Of a stretch of 64,000 nucleotides of DNA, positions 24,643 to 33,471 are shown piece by piece. Location of the stretch: NCBI RefSeq assembly GCF_902833055.1, contig NZ_CADFEJ010000016.1:62001-126000 (forward strand). Reading direction: 5' to 3'. Every line of letters starts with the position of its first letter. Position 1 is the first letter of the stretch. A model generated the notes under the pieces. That model saw only the letters and a program-made list of their open reading frames with translations. It ran no database searches and was not told the origin of the DNA. The position numbers were made by a program, and so were the translations under genes. The DNA comes from Burkholderia territorii (GTDB lineage Bacteria > Pseudomonadota > Gammaproteobacteria > Burkholderiales > Burkholderiaceae).

Positions 24643-25926
24643 ATGTCCAACAATCAGATCCTCTTCGAACGCGCCCAGAAGACCATTCCGGGCGGCGTCA
24701 ACTCGCCGGTGCGCGCCTTCCGTTCGGTCGGCGGCACGCCGCGCTTCGTCGCGCGCGCGCAAGGCCCGTACTTCTGGGATGCCGACGGCAAGCAGTACAT
24801 CGACTACATCGGCTCGTGGGGCCCGATGATCGTCGGCCACGTTCATCCGGAAGTGCTGTCGGCCGTGCAGAACGTGCTCGCCGACGGCTTCTCGTTCGGC
24901 GCGCCGACCGAGGCGGAAATCGAGATCGCCGAGGAAATCTGCAAGCTCGTGCCGTCGATCGAGCAGGTGCGCATGGTGTCGAGCGGCACCGAGGCCACGA
25001 TGAGCGCGCTGCGTCTCGCGCGCGGCTTCACGGGCCGCAGCCGCATCGTGAAGTTCGAGGGCTGCTACCACGGTCACGCGGACAGCCTGCTGGTCAAGGC
25101 CGGCTCCGGCCTGCTGACGTTCGGCAACCCGACGTCGGCCGGCGTGCCCGCCGACATCGCGAAACACACGACCGTCCTCGAATACAACAACGTCGCCGCG
25201 CTCGAAGAAGCGTTCGGCGCGTTCGGCGACGAGATCGCGGCGGTGATCGTCGAGCCCGTCGCGGGCAACATGAACCTCGTGCGCGGCACGGCCGAGTTCC
25301 TGAATGCGCTGCGCGCGCTGTGCACGAAGCACGGCGCCGTGCTGATCTTCGACGAGGTGATGTGCGGTTTCCGCGTCGCGCTGGGCGGCGCGCAGGCGTA
25401 CTACGGGATCGCGGCCGACCTCACCTGCCTCGGCAAGGTGATCGGCGGCGGGATGCCGGCTGCCGCGTTCGGCGGACGCCGCGACATCATGGCCCATCTC
25501 GCGCCGCTCGGCGGCGTGTACCAGGCCGGCACGCTGTCGGGCAACCCGATCGCGGTCGCGGCGGGCCTGAAGACGCTGCAGCTGATCCAGGCCCCCGGCT
25601 TCTACGATGCGCTGACCGCGCAGACCAAGCGCCTCGCCGACGGCCTCGCGGCCGAAGCGCGCGCCGCCGGCGTGCCGTTCGCGGCCGACTCGATCGGCGC
25701 GATGTTCGGCCTGTACTTCGCCGAGCGCGTGCCCGCCAGCTTCGCGGAAGTCACGCAGAGCAACATCGAGCGCTTCAACCGCTTCTTCCACCTGATGCTC
25801 GACGAAGGCGTGTATTTCGCACCGTCCGCGTACGAGGCCGGCTTCGTGTCGAGCACGCACGACGACGCGGTGATCGACGCGACGCTCGCGGCCGCGCGCC
25901 GTGCGTTCGCGGCCCTCGCCGCCTGA
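24643..25926 (+). CDS. hemL: Glutamate-1-semialdehyde 2,1-aminomutase
   Basis: PLP-dependent enzyme of 427 residues that converts glutamate-1-semialdehyde to 5-aminolevulinate, the first dedicated haem precursor in the C5 pathway. It begins MSNNQILFERAQKTIPGGVN, with the family's GGVNSPVRAF motif. CYHGHADSLLVKAGSG and LIFDEVMCGFRVA (cofactor pocket) are present, and the PLP lysine lies in TCLGKVIGGGMPAAAFGG. Length is normal. Only 14 bp separate it from ribD, so haem and riboflavin genes may share a transcript. The ATG at 24643 is the only start compatible with the family N-terminus. Confidence 0.97.
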   Translation: MSNNQILFERAQKTIPGGVNSPVRAFRSVGGTPRFVARAQGPYFWDADGKQYIDYIGSWGPMIVGHVHPEVLSAVQNVLADGFSFGAPTEAEIEIAEEICKLVPSIEQVRMVSSGTEATMSALRLARGFTGRSRIVKFEGCYHGHADSLLVKAGSGLLTFGNPTSAGVPADIAKHTTVLEYNNVAALEEAFGAFGDEIAAVIVEPVAGNMNLVRGTAEFLNALRALCTKHGAVLIFDEVMCGFRVALGGAQAYYGIAADLTCLGKVIGGGMPAAAFGGRRDIMAHLAPLGGVYQAGTLSGNPIAVAAGLKTLQLIQAPGFYDALTAQTKRLADGLAAEARAAGVPFAADSIGAMFGLYFAERVPASFAEVTQSNIERFNRFFHLMLDEGVYFAPSAYEAGFVSSTHDDAVIDATLAAARRAFAALAA

Positions 25927-25940
25927 CCGGGTCCGCGCGC

Positions 25941-27062
25941 ATGTTCTCGGATACCGATTTCGCCCACATGCAGCGCGCGCTCGCGCTCGCGGCGCTCGGC
26001 ATGTATACGACGGCGCCGAACCCGCGCGTCGGCTGCGTGATCGTCAAGGACGGCGACGTGATCGGCGAAGGCTTCACGCAGCCGGCCGGCCAGGATCACG
26101 CGGAAGTGCAGGCGCTGAAGGACGCGCGCGCGCGCGGCCATGACGTCGCCGGCTCGACCGTGTACGTGACGCTCGAGCCGTGCAGCCACTTCGGCCGCAC
26201 GCCGCCGTGCGCGAACGCGCTGATCGACGCGCGCGTCGCGAAGGTCGTCGCGGCAATGGAAGACCCGAATCCGCAGGTCTCGGGGCGCGGCCTCGGGATG
26301 CTGCGCGACGCGGGCATCGACGTGCGTTGCGGGCTGCTCGCGAACGAGGCGGGCGAACTGAACATCGGCTTCGTGTCGCGGATGACGCGCGGCCGCCCGT
26401 GGGTGCGGATGAAGACGGCCGCGTCGCTCGATGCGCGCACCGCGCTGCCGTCCGGCGAAAGCCAGTGGATCACCGGCGAGGCCGCGCGCCTCGACGGCCA
26501 CGCATGGCGCGCGCGCGCGTGCGCGATCCTCACCGGCATCGGCACCGTGCGCGAGGACAACCCGCTCCTGACCGTGCGCGGCATCGACACGCCGCGCCAG
26601 CCGCAACGCGTGCTGGTCGACAGCCGCCTCGACCTGCCGCTCGATGCGCGCCTGCTCGAAGGCGCGCCGCTGCTGATCTTCTGCGGCCGGCTCGATGCCG
26701 CCGGCGAAGTACGCACGAACGTGCTGAAGTCGCGCGGCGCGGAAATCGTGCCGCTCGCGAACGCGCACGGCAAGGTCGACCTGCCCGCGATGCTGGCCGC
26801 GCTCGGCGCGCGCGGCGTCAACGAGCTGCACGTCGAGGCCGGCCACAAGCTGAACGGCTCGCTGTTGCGCGAGCAATGCGTCGACGAACTGCTCGTCTAT
26901 CTCGCGCCGAGCCTGCTCGGCAGCGACGCGGCCGGCATGTTCGACATCGCCGCGCCCGCGAGCCTCGACGCCCGGACGCGACTCGCATTCCACAGCGTCG
27001 AGCGGATCGGCGACGATCTGCGGATCCTCGCGCGCATCGCGCCGCCCGCCGCCACACCTTGA
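25941..27062 (+). CDS. ribD: Bifunctional riboflavin deaminase/reductase RibD
   Basis: Two-domain enzyme of 373 residues for the second and third steps of riboflavin synthesis. The N-terminal deaminase (about 1-145) has the zinc site DHAEVQAL and TLEPCSHFGRTPPCANAL. The C-terminal reductase (about 150-365) has RPWVRMKTAASLDART, the GIGTVREDNPLLTVR segment and a late HVEAGHKLNGSLL motif (usually EGG/EAG). Both halves look functional. It is 14 bp behind hemL and 14 bp ahead of ribE. Confidence 0.96.
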   Translation: MFSDTDFAHMQRALALAALGMYTTAPNPRVGCVIVKDGDVIGEGFTQPAGQDHAEVQALKDARARGHDVAGSTVYVTLEPCSHFGRTPPCANALIDARVAKVVAAMEDPNPQVSGRGLGMLRDAGIDVRCGLLANEAGELNIGFVSRMTRGRPWVRMKTAASLDARTALPSGESQWITGEAARLDGHAWRARACAILTGIGTVREDNPLLTVRGIDTPRQPQRVLVDSRLDLPLDARLLEGAPLLIFCGRLDAAGEVRTNVLKSRGAEIVPLANAHGKVDLPAMLAALGARGVNELHVEAGHKLNGSLLREQCVDELLVYLAPSLLGSDAAGMFDIAAPASLDARTRLAFHSVERIGDDLRILARIAPPAATP

Positions 27063-27076
27063 ACGGAGTCGTCACG

Positions 27077-27706
27077 ATGTTTACCGGAATTGTCGCGGCC
27101 GTCGGCCGCATCGAGGCGATCACCCCGCTCGGCACATCGCCCGACGCGGGCGTGCGGCTGACCGTGCAAGCCGGCGGGCTCGACCTGGCCGATGTCGCGC
27201 TCGGCGACAGCATCGCGATCCAGGGCGCGTGCATGACGGTGATCGAAAAGACCGACACCGGGTTCGACGTCGACGTGTCGCGCGAAAGCCTGAACCGCAC
27301 GGTCGGCCTCGCTCAGCCGGGCGAAGTGAACCTCGAGAAGGCGCTGCGCGCGCATGACCGCCTCGGCGGGCACATCGTGTCGGGCCACGTCGACGGTCTC
27401 GGCACCGTCACGCGCTTCGCGCCGGTCGGCGAATCGCACGAGCTGCGGATCGTCGCGCCGCGCGAGCTCGGCCGCTATCTCGCGTACAAGGGCTCGATCA
27501 CGGTCAACGGCGTGAGCCTGACCGTCAACTCGGTCGACGATCGCGCCGACGGCTGCGAATTCTCGATCAATCTGATCCCGCACACGGTCGAGGTGACGAC
27601 ACTGCGTCACGTAAAGGCCGGCGACAAGGTCAATCTCGAAATCGACATGATCGCGCGGTATGTGGAGCGGATGATGTCGGCATCGCAAGGCGTGCATCAG
27701 GACTGA
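27077..27706 (+). CDS. ribE: Riboflavin synthase, alpha subunit
   Basis: Trimeric enzyme of 209 residues that dismutates two 6,7-dimethyl-8-ribityllumazines to riboflavin. It is made of two homologous beta-barrels, each opening with the family mark: MFTGIVAAVGRIEAI at residue 1 and GGHIVSGHVDGLGTV at about 100. Each half also carries an SLNRT or GVSLTVN substrate loop. Length is typical. It follows ribD by 14 bp. The gene is called ribC in E. coli; ribE is used here for the alpha subunit. Confidence 0.96.
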   Translation: MFTGIVAAVGRIEAITPLGTSPDAGVRLTVQAGGLDLADVALGDSIAIQGACMTVIEKTDTGFDVDVSRESLNRTVGLAQPGEVNLEKALRAHDRLGGHIVSGHVDGLGTVTRFAPVGESHELRIVAPRELGRYLAYKGSITVNGVSLTVNSVDDRADGCEFSINLIPHTVEVTTLRHVKAGDKVNLEIDMIARYVERMMSASQGVHQD

Positions 27707-27886
27707 CGACGCAGTTGCGCCCGCCGCACGAGGATGGCGGCCGGCCGTGCGCTCCGGCACCTGGCCCGATGGCCAACGACGCGCACGGGTCATCCCGTCG
27801 CGCTAAGATGCAACGGCAGCGTTTTCGGCGCCGCGGCGCACGGTGCGCCGCATGCCGGCTGCCCCCTTTCCTCCAGGAGTCGTCCC

Positions 27887-28405
27887 ATGTCCATCTCGAT
27901 GTACCAGGCTTCGCTGCCCGTCCTGATCCGCGGCCTCACCAACCTGCAGCACATCCTCGGCAAGGCGCAGGCGCACGCGGCCGAGAAGCAGATCGACCCG
28001 TCGGTGTTCATCGGCGCACGCCTCTATCCGGACATGCTGCCGCTCGTCCGCCAGGTGTACATCGCGACCGACACGGCCAAGGGCTGCGCTGCGCGCCTCG
28101 CCGGCGTCGACATCCCGAGCTATCCCGACGTCGAGCAGACCTTCGACGAACTGCACGCGCGCATCCAGAAGACGATCGACTATCTGAAAGGCTTCGATGC
28201 CGCACAGATCGACGGCAGCGAGGCGCGTCAGATCGTGCTGAAGATGCGCGTCGGCCCGATCGAATTCACCGGCCAGTCGTATCTGCTGAACTTCGTGCTG
28301 CCGAACTTCTTCTTCCATGTGACGACGGCTTACGACATCCTGCGCCACAGCGGCGTCGAACTCGGCAAGCTCGACTACCTCGGCGGTCGTAACGAGCAAG
28401 CGTGA
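27887..28405 (+). CDS. DUF1993 family protein
   Basis: Soluble protein of 172 residues of the DUF1993 family, whose members look like DinB-type four-helix bundles. It begins MSISMYQASLPVLIRGL and has no signal peptide. It sits between ribE and ribBA on the same strand with 180-187 bp on either side, so it may or may not be in their transcript. The start is the ATG at 27887 behind CCAGGAGTCG. A link to riboflavin is suggested only by position. Confidence 0.85.
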   Translation: MSISMYQASLPVLIRGLTNLQHILGKAQAHAAEKQIDPSVFIGARLYPDMLPLVRQVYIATDTAKGCAARLAGVDIPSYPDVEQTFDELHARIQKTIDYLKGFDAAQIDGSEARQIVLKMRVGPIEFTGQSYLLNFVLPNFFFHVTTAYDILRHSGVELGKLDYLGGRNEQA

Positions 28406-28592
28406 CACACGGCCGTGCCGCGCCCGGCCTGCGGCGGCCCGTCTGCGGGTCGGCCGCGGCGGCCCGGGCAGGCCCGTTCCGACGGCCGGTCGCGCCGCTT
28501 TCCGGCGTGCCCGCCAGCCGCGCGCGGCCGGTGCCGGCCGAAACGCGCTCCGGCTGGCGTAAAATACGCACTTTCCTCTTTCTCGCCCCTTT

Positions 28593-29735
28593 ATGACGCT
28601 CGCCTCCACGCTCGACATCATCGCGGAGTTGAAAGCCGGCCGGATGGTGATCCTGGTCGACGAAGAAGACCGCGAAAACGAAGGCGACCTCGTGATCGCC
28701 GCCGAATTCGTCACGCCGGAAGCGATCAACTTCATGGCCAGGTACGGCCGCGGCCTGATTTGTCTGACGTTGACGCAGGAACGCTGCAAGCAGCTGCACC
28801 TGCCGCTGATGACCTACCGCAACGGCACCCAATACGGCACCGCGTTCACGGTCAGCATCGAAGCGGCCGAAGGCGTGACGACCGGCATCTCGGCCGCCGA
28901 CCGCGCGCACACGATCGCCACGGCGGTCGCGCACGACGTGCGCCCCGAGCACATCGTGCAGCCGGGCCACGTGTTTCCGATCATGGCGCAGCCGGGCGGC
29001 GTGCTCGTGCGCGCCGGCCATACCGAGGCGGGCTGCGACTTCACCGCGCTCGCCGGGCTCACGCCGGCCGCGGTGATCTGCGAGATCATCAAGGACGACG
29101 GCACGATGGCGCGCCTGCCCGATCTGATCGAGTTCGCGAAGGAACACGATCTGAAGATCGGCACGATCGCCGACCTGATCCAGTACCGCAGCCGCACCGA
29201 ATCGATCATCGAGCGGATCGCCGAGCGCACGATGCAGACCGCGCACGGCACGTTCCGCGCGGTGCTGTACCGCGACCAGCCGAGCGGCTCGCCGCACATC
29301 GCGCTGGTGCGCGGCACGCCGTCGCCCGACATCGATACGCCGGTGCGCGTGCACGAGCCGCTGTCGGTCCTCGATCTGCTCGAGACGAGCATCTCGACGC
29401 ACTCGTGGACGCTCGACGCGGCGATGCGCGACATCGCGGAACGCGACCTCGGCGTGATCGTGCTGCTCAACTGCGGCGACACGAAGGAACATCTGATCGA
29501 CGTCTTCAAGGCGTTCGACGAGGAAGAAAAGGCCGCTGCGCTGAAGCGCCGGCCGGTCGATTTCAAGACGTTCGGCATCGGCGCGCAGATCCTGCGCGAC
29601 GTCGGCGTCGGCAAGATGCAGGTGCTGTCGAATCCGCGCAAGCTGGGCAGCATGTCCGGCTACGGCCTCGAAGTCACGGGCTTCATTCCGATGCCCGGCG
29701 GCGAAGCCAAGTCCTGCCTGGCGTCCCACGCGTAA
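28593..29735 (+). CDS. ribBA: RibBA with degenerate GTP cyclohydrolase II domain (RibBX type)
   Basis: Protein of 380 residues. Residues about 1-205 are an intact 3,4-dihydroxy-2-butanone-4-phosphate synthase with the DEEDRENEGDLVIAAE motif, the active site needed for making the four-carbon riboflavin unit. Residues about 210-380 have the GTP cyclohydrolase II fold (HGTFRAVLYRD, FGIGAQILRDVGVGKM). They lack the three zinc cysteines (normally SECLTGDVFGSLRCDCG; here EPLSVLDLLETSISTHSWTL) and the GRGIGL segment. The second activity should therefore be lost and must come from a RibA elsewhere. Such RibBX variants are described in Proteobacteria. No FMN riboswitch is seen in the 187 bp upstream. 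Confidence 0.92.
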   Translation: MTLASTLDIIAELKAGRMVILVDEEDRENEGDLVIAAEFVTPEAINFMARYGRGLICLTLTQERCKQLHLPLMTYRNGTQYGTAFTVSIEAAEGVTTGISAADRAHTIATAVAHDVRPEHIVQPGHVFPIMAQPGGVLVRAGHTEAGCDFTALAGLTPAAVICEIIKDDGTMARLPDLIEFAKEHDLKIGTIADLIQYRSRTESIIERIAERTMQTAHGTFRAVLYRDQPSGSPHIALVRGTPSPDIDTPVRVHEPLSVLDLLETSISTHSWTLDAAMRDIAERDLGVIVLLNCGDTKEHLIDVFKAFDEEEKAAALKRRPVDFKTFGIGAQILRDVGVGKMQVLSNPRKLGSMSGYGLEVTGFIPMPGGEAKSCLASHA

Positions 29736-29788
29736 CCCGCCACGGCGCTTTCGCCCTATAACCGTTCATCCACACCACGGACCAGATC

Positions 29789-30304
29789 ATGGAAATCGGA
29801 CAATACCAACCGAATCTCGAAGGCGACGGCCTGCGTATCGGCATCGTGCAATCCCGCTTCAACGAACCCGTCTGCAACGGCCTCGCCGATGCGTGCGTCG
29901 AGGAACTCGAGCGCCTCGGCGTCTCCGGTGAAGACGTGCTGCTCGTGTCGGTACCCGGCGCGCTGGAAATCCCGCTCGCACTGCAGAAGCTCGCGGAAAG
30001 CGGCCAGTTCGACGCACTGATCGCGCTCGGCGCGGTGATCCGCGGCGAGACGTACCACTTCGAACTCGTGTCGAACGAAAGCGGCGCGGGCATCACCCGC
30101 ATCGGCCTCGACTTCAACCTGCCGATCGCCAACGCGGTCCTCACGACCGAAAACGACGAGCAGGCCGTCGCGCGCATGACCGAAAAGGGTCGTGACGCCG
30201 CGCGCGTCGCGGTCGAGATGGCCAACCTGACGATGGCACTCGACCAGCTCGGCGACGACGAGGACGAAGAAGAAGACGAAGACGACGAAGAGGAGCGCGC
30301 ATGA
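29789..30304 (+). CDS. ribH: 6,7-dimethyl-8-ribityllumazine synthase
   Basis: Enzyme of 171 residues (icosahedral or decameric in the family) that joins the ribityl-diaminouracil from RibD with the four-carbon unit from RibB. SRFNEPVCNGL, VPGALEIPLAL and the catalytic GAVIRGETYHFE stretch with its histidine are present, as is GVLTTEN-like NAVLTTENDEQA. Beyond the normal end near DQLGDD it carries a tail of about 15 almost purely acidic residues. The stop codon overlaps the nusB start (ATGA), which implies translational coupling. Confidence 0.96.
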   Translation: MEIGQYQPNLEGDGLRIGIVQSRFNEPVCNGLADACVEELERLGVSGEDVLLVSVPGALEIPLALQKLAESGQFDALIALGAVIRGETYHFELVSNESGAGITRIGLDFNLPIANAVLTTENDEQAVARMTEKGRDAARVAVEMANLTMALDQLGDDEDEEEDEDDEEERA

Positions 30305-30738
30305 AGAAGAGCGCCCGCCGACAATCGCGCGAGCTGGCGACGCAGGGCCTGTATCAGTGGCTGCTGTCGAACGCGGCCTCCGGCGAGATCGACGCGCAAC
30401 TGCGCGGCGCGCTCGGTTACGACAAGGCCGACAAGGAGCTGCTCGACGCGATCCTGCACGGCGTGATTCGCGAGCATGCAACGCTCGTCGAAGCGCTCAC
30501 GCCGTCGCTGGACCGTCCGATCGACCAGCTGTCGCCGGTCGAACGCGCGGTGCTGCTGATCGCGACGTTCGAGCTCACGCACCATGTCGAAACGCCGTAT
30601 CGCGTGATCATCAACGAAGCAGTCGAGCTCGCGAAGACGTTCGGCGGCTCCGACGGCTACAAGTACGTCAACGGCGTGCTCGACAAGCTCGCCGCGAAGC
30701 TGCGCCCCGCCGAAACGCAGGCGCGCCGCAACGGCTGA
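30301..30738 (+). CDS. nusB: Transcription antitermination factor NusB
   Basis: All-helical RNA-binding protein of 145 residues that binds boxA with S10 in rRNA antitermination. The N-terminal Arg/Lys stretch MKKSARRQSRELATQGLYQW and the C-terminal motif INEAVELAKTFGGSDGYKYVNGVL (cited in part) are standard. The ribH-nusB overlap is a widely conserved pairing. A strong terminator follows, closing the riboflavin transcript. Confidence 0.95.
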   Translation: MKKSARRQSRELATQGLYQWLLSNAASGEIDAQLRGALGYDKADKELLDAILHGVIREHATLVEALTPSLDRPIDQLSPVERAVLLIATFELTHHVETPYRVIINEAVELAKTFGGSDGYKYVNGVLDKLAAKLRPAETQARRNG

Positions 30739-30750
30739 TTCCGCAGGCAG

Positions 30751-30775
30751 ACGGGCGCGCAAGCGCCCGTTTTTC
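30751..30775 (+). terminator. Intrinsic terminator after nusB
   Basis: Eight-base-pair stem ACGGGCGC/GCGCCCGT with loop GCAA and TTTTT following, 12 bases past the nusB stop. Confidence 0.9.
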
Positions 30776-30807
30776 GTTCTCCCTCCCGTCCCCGCTTCGC
30801 CCGACCC

Positions 30808-32004
30808 ATGAATACCACCGCCGATTCGCTCATCACGCTCGCCGCACGCGTCGACGCGATCCAGCCCTTCTACGTGATGGAACTGATGAAGGAGGCACAG
30901 CGGCTCGAGTCCTCCGGGCGCGACGTTATCCACATGGGCATCGGCGAACCGGACTTCACCGCGCCGGAGCCCGTCGTCGAGGCGGCAGCGGCCGCGTTGC
31001 GCCGCGGCGTCACGCAGTACACGAGCGCGCTCGGGATCGCGCCGCTGCGCGAAGCGATCGCCGCACACTATGCGCGCGCCTACGGCCTCGCGATCAGCCC
31101 CGAGCGGATCGTCGTGACGGCCGGCGCGTCTGCCGCACTGCTGCTCGCATGCCTGGCGCTCGTCGGCCGTGACGACGAAGTGCTGATGCCCGATCCGTCG
31201 TATCCGTGCAACCGGCACTTCGTCGCGGCGGCCGAGGGCCGCCCGGTGCTCGTGCCGAGCGGACCGGAAGCGCGCTTCCAGCTGACCGCGGACGACGTCC
31301 GTACGCGCTGGGGCAACCGCACGCGCGGCGTGCTGCTCGCGTCGCCGTCGAACCCGACCGGCACGTCGCTCGAGCCGGACGAGCTGAAGCGAATCGTCGA
31401 AGCCGTGCGGGCACGCGGCGGCTTCACGATCGTCGACGAAATCTACCAGGGGCTCAGCTACGACGCCGCGCCCGTGTCGGCGCTGTCGTTCGGCGACGAT
31501 GTCGTCACCGTGAACAGCTTCTCGAAGTACTTCAGCATGACCGGCTGGCGGCTCGGCTGGCTCGTCGTGCCGCCCACGCTCGTCGGCACCTTCGAAAAGC
31601 TGTCGCAGAATCTGTTCATCTGCCCGTCCGCGCTCGCGCAGCATGCAGCGCTCGCATGCTTTGAACCGGAGACACTCGACATCTACGAGGCGCGCCGCCT
31701 CGAATTCAAGCGCCGCCGCGACTTCATCGCACCGGCGCTCGAGAAGCTCGGCTTCACGGTGCCCGTGATGCCGGACGGCGCGTTCTACGTGTATGCGCAT
31801 TGCGGCGGCGTCGCCCATCCCGCGGCCGGCGACAGCGCGGCGCTCACGCAGGCGATGCTGCATGACGCGGGTGTCGTGCTGGTGCCGGGCATGGATTTCG
31901 GCGTGCATGCGCCGCGCGACTACATCCGGCTGTCCTATGCGACCGCGTACTCGCGCCTCGAAGAGGCCGTTGAGCGGCTTGCGACATTGTTCGGCCAGCG
32001 CTGA
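30808..32004 (+). CDS. Class I/II pyridoxal-phosphate aminotransferase
   Basis: Cytosolic fold-type I aminotransferase of 398 residues. The N-terminal GIGEPDFTAPEPV, the NPTG-containing SPSNPTGTSLEP, the cofactor-binding FTIVDEIYQGLSY and the PLP lysine in NSFSKYFSMTGWRLGW are intact, and the substrate arginine lies in the late IRLSYAT segment. This matches the aspartate/alanine/methionine aminotransferase group; the exact amino donor cannot be assigned. A terminator separates it from nusB and another follows it, so it is probably a single-gene unit. Confidence 0.9.
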   Translation: MNTTADSLITLAARVDAIQPFYVMELMKEAQRLESSGRDVIHMGIGEPDFTAPEPVVEAAAAALRRGVTQYTSALGIAPLREAIAAHYARAYGLAISPERIVVTAGASAALLLACLALVGRDDEVLMPDPSYPCNRHFVAAAEGRPVLVPSGPEARFQLTADDVRTRWGNRTRGVLLASPSNPTGTSLEPDELKRIVEAVRARGGFTIVDEIYQGLSYDAAPVSALSFGDDVVTVNSFSKYFSMTGWRLGWLVVPPTLVGTFEKLSQNLFICPSALAQHAALACFEPETLDIYEARRLEFKRRRDFIAPALEKLGFTVPVMPDGAFYVYAHCGGVAHPAAGDSAALTQAMLHDAGVVLVPGMDFGVHAPRDYIRLSYATAYSRLEEAVERLATLFGQR

Positions 32005-32053
32005 CGGTCAATCGGCCTTCCCGGCTGGCACGCCGGCCGTCCGCGCAAAAAAG

Positions 32054-32080
32054 AAAAGGCACCCGGATCGGGTGCCTTTT
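32054..32080. terminator. Bidirectional intrinsic terminator
   Basis: Twelve-base-pair stem AAAAGGCACCCG and its complement with a 3-base loop, A-rich on the left and T-rich on the right, between the convergent aminotransferase and transglycosylase genes. Confidence 0.93.
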
Positions 32081-32109
32081 TGCTGCGGCCTGCTTGAAAC
32101 CGCGCGACG

Positions 32110-33237
32110 TTACGCGCCGAGTTCCGAGTGCTCGCCGTGCGACTGCTTCGCGGTGTCGACGCTCGCGTCGTCCTGCTGCGGTGCGCCCTTCGGTGCGGCA
32201 GCCGCCTTCGCGGTGATCGGCTGCGCGCCGTCGAGCGTCGCGTGCACGCGCTTGGCGCCGCCGGCTGCCGCCGTCACGGCGGCGGTCACGATCGGCTTCG
32301 ACGGCTGGGCCGGCGCCTGCGGCGCATTGATCGGCACGCTGCGGCCATGCGCGACGTCGCGCAGGCGGCTGCGCTCGGCCATGACCTTCGAGCCGTAGGC
32401 GGTGTCGTCCGGGTTGGTCGAGCCGTTGTACAGGCGCAGGCCGTTCGCGAGCGAGCCGCCGCGCGCGATGCAGTCCTTCAGCACGAGCGCGCCGACCTGC
32501 AGGTTCGCGAGCGGCTGCAGCGCGGTGTCGGTACCGCCGAAATATTCGAACTTGTCGGAATGAACCTTCGACATGACCTGCATCAGGCCTTGCGCGCCGA
32601 CGCCGCTTTCCGCGTACGGGTTGAAGCCCGATTCGATCGCCATCACGGACAGCAGCAGCAGCGGATCGAGACCGACGTCGCGGCCGGTCTGGAACGCAGC
32701 CTTGACGAGCTGGCCGAGCGGCTCCTGCGCGACGCGGTAACGGCGCGACAGGTAGGTGGCGACGAGCGCCTGTTCGCGGTTTGACGCGAGTGCACGATCG
32801 TCGCGCGCATCGGCCGGGACCCGCTGGGTCGGAATCAGTTTGGCCAGCGCGACGGGCGACGGGCCGTTACGGGCCGGATCGGACGCATCGTTCTGCGCGG
32901 CGGTTTCCGGTGCGACGTCGAGACCGACGGCAAGCGCATCCGTTTCGGGCGCGTCTTCCTGCTGCGGCTGCGCGCCAGCGGGCGCGAAGTTGGGCAGCGG
33001 ATGACCGGTCAGCAAACGGGCCGGACCGGCCTGCACGGCCGCGGATACGACCGGCATCAGCTTCGCGGCGAGGTTCCCGCGCACGGTCGGCAGCAGCCAC
33101 AGGGCAAGCGCGACCGCGACAGCGAGACAGCCGACAACGCTGAATAAATGGTGACTGACACGCGTCCCGCGACGCAGCATATTGCGCACGATTTGTGCAT
33201 GCTGCTCACTGGGACGCCACGATAACCAAGCGTTCAT
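32110..33237 (-). CDS. Lytic transglycosylase (SLT domain), membrane-anchored
   Basis: Peptidoglycan-cleaving enzyme of 375 residues. An N-terminal anchor (VVGCLAVAVALALWLLP at about 35-51) is followed by a Pro/Ala/Asp-rich linker. The SLT domain spans about 165-300, with LLSVMAIESGFNPYAESGVG containing the catalytic Glu, then GAQGLMQVM and LRLYNGS. The C-terminal 70 residues are Ala/Pro/Lys-rich and low in complexity. It cuts the glycan with formation of 1,6-anhydro-muramic ends. The gene has a roughly 350-base leader with a promoter and an internal terminator-like hairpin, suggesting control by attenuation or an independent small RNA. Confidence 0.88.
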   Translation of the reverse strand: MNAWLSWRPSEQHAQIVRNMLRRGTRVSHHLFSVVGCLAVAVALALWLLPTVRGNLAAKLMPVVSAAVQAGPARLLTGHPLPNFAPAGAQPQQEDAPETDALAVGLDVAPETAAQNDASDPARNGPSPVALAKLIPTQRVPADARDDRALASNREQALVATYLSRRYRVAQEPLGQLVKAAFQTGRDVGLDPLLLLSVMAIESGFNPYAESGVGAQGLMQVMSKVHSDKFEYFGGTDTALQPLANLQVGALVLKDCIARGGSLANGLRLYNGSTNPDDTAYGSKVMAERSRLRDVAHGRSVPINAPQAPAQPSKPIVTAAVTAAAGGAKRVHATLDGAQPITAKAAAAPKGAPQQDDASVDTAKQSHGEHSELGA

Positions 33238-33445
33238 TCAGATCATCTCCCATGAACATGACTCGTGCGGCTCGCTCAGCTCGATGGCGAGACGGAAAAC
33301 GCGCCGCGGAATCACGACGCCGCACGCCTTGGTTGGGACGCGCAAGCATCGGGGAAACGGTATAAGTACCGTTCGAGGCCACGGTGTAAGAGGGCCGGCA
33401 CCTTCGCACAATGGGCGAGGCGGGCATACGCGGTGGCACCCACGC

Positions 33446-33471
33446 AAAAAACCAGCGTCTGGTGGCGCTGG
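33446..33471 (-). terminator. Terminator-like hairpin inside the transglycosylase leader
   Basis: On the minus strand CCAGCG-(8-base loop)-CGCTGG is followed by six T (33451-33446). It sits 209 bases before the start codon, so read-through would be needed for expression from the upstream promoter. Confidence 0.75.

Noticed and set aside
28406..28592. FMN riboswitch expected before ribBA
   Set aside because: No GGGGCAGGGUGAAAUUCCC-like or GCCGAC-type conserved blocks were found in this interval, nor in front of ribD.
33310..33375. GGGACGC motif reminiscent of a c-di-GMP-I riboswitch on the plus strand
   Set aside because: The rest of the consensus (AGGxCAAACC part, tetraloop-receptor, GGUAG) is missing, and the strand is wrong for the transglycosylase gene.
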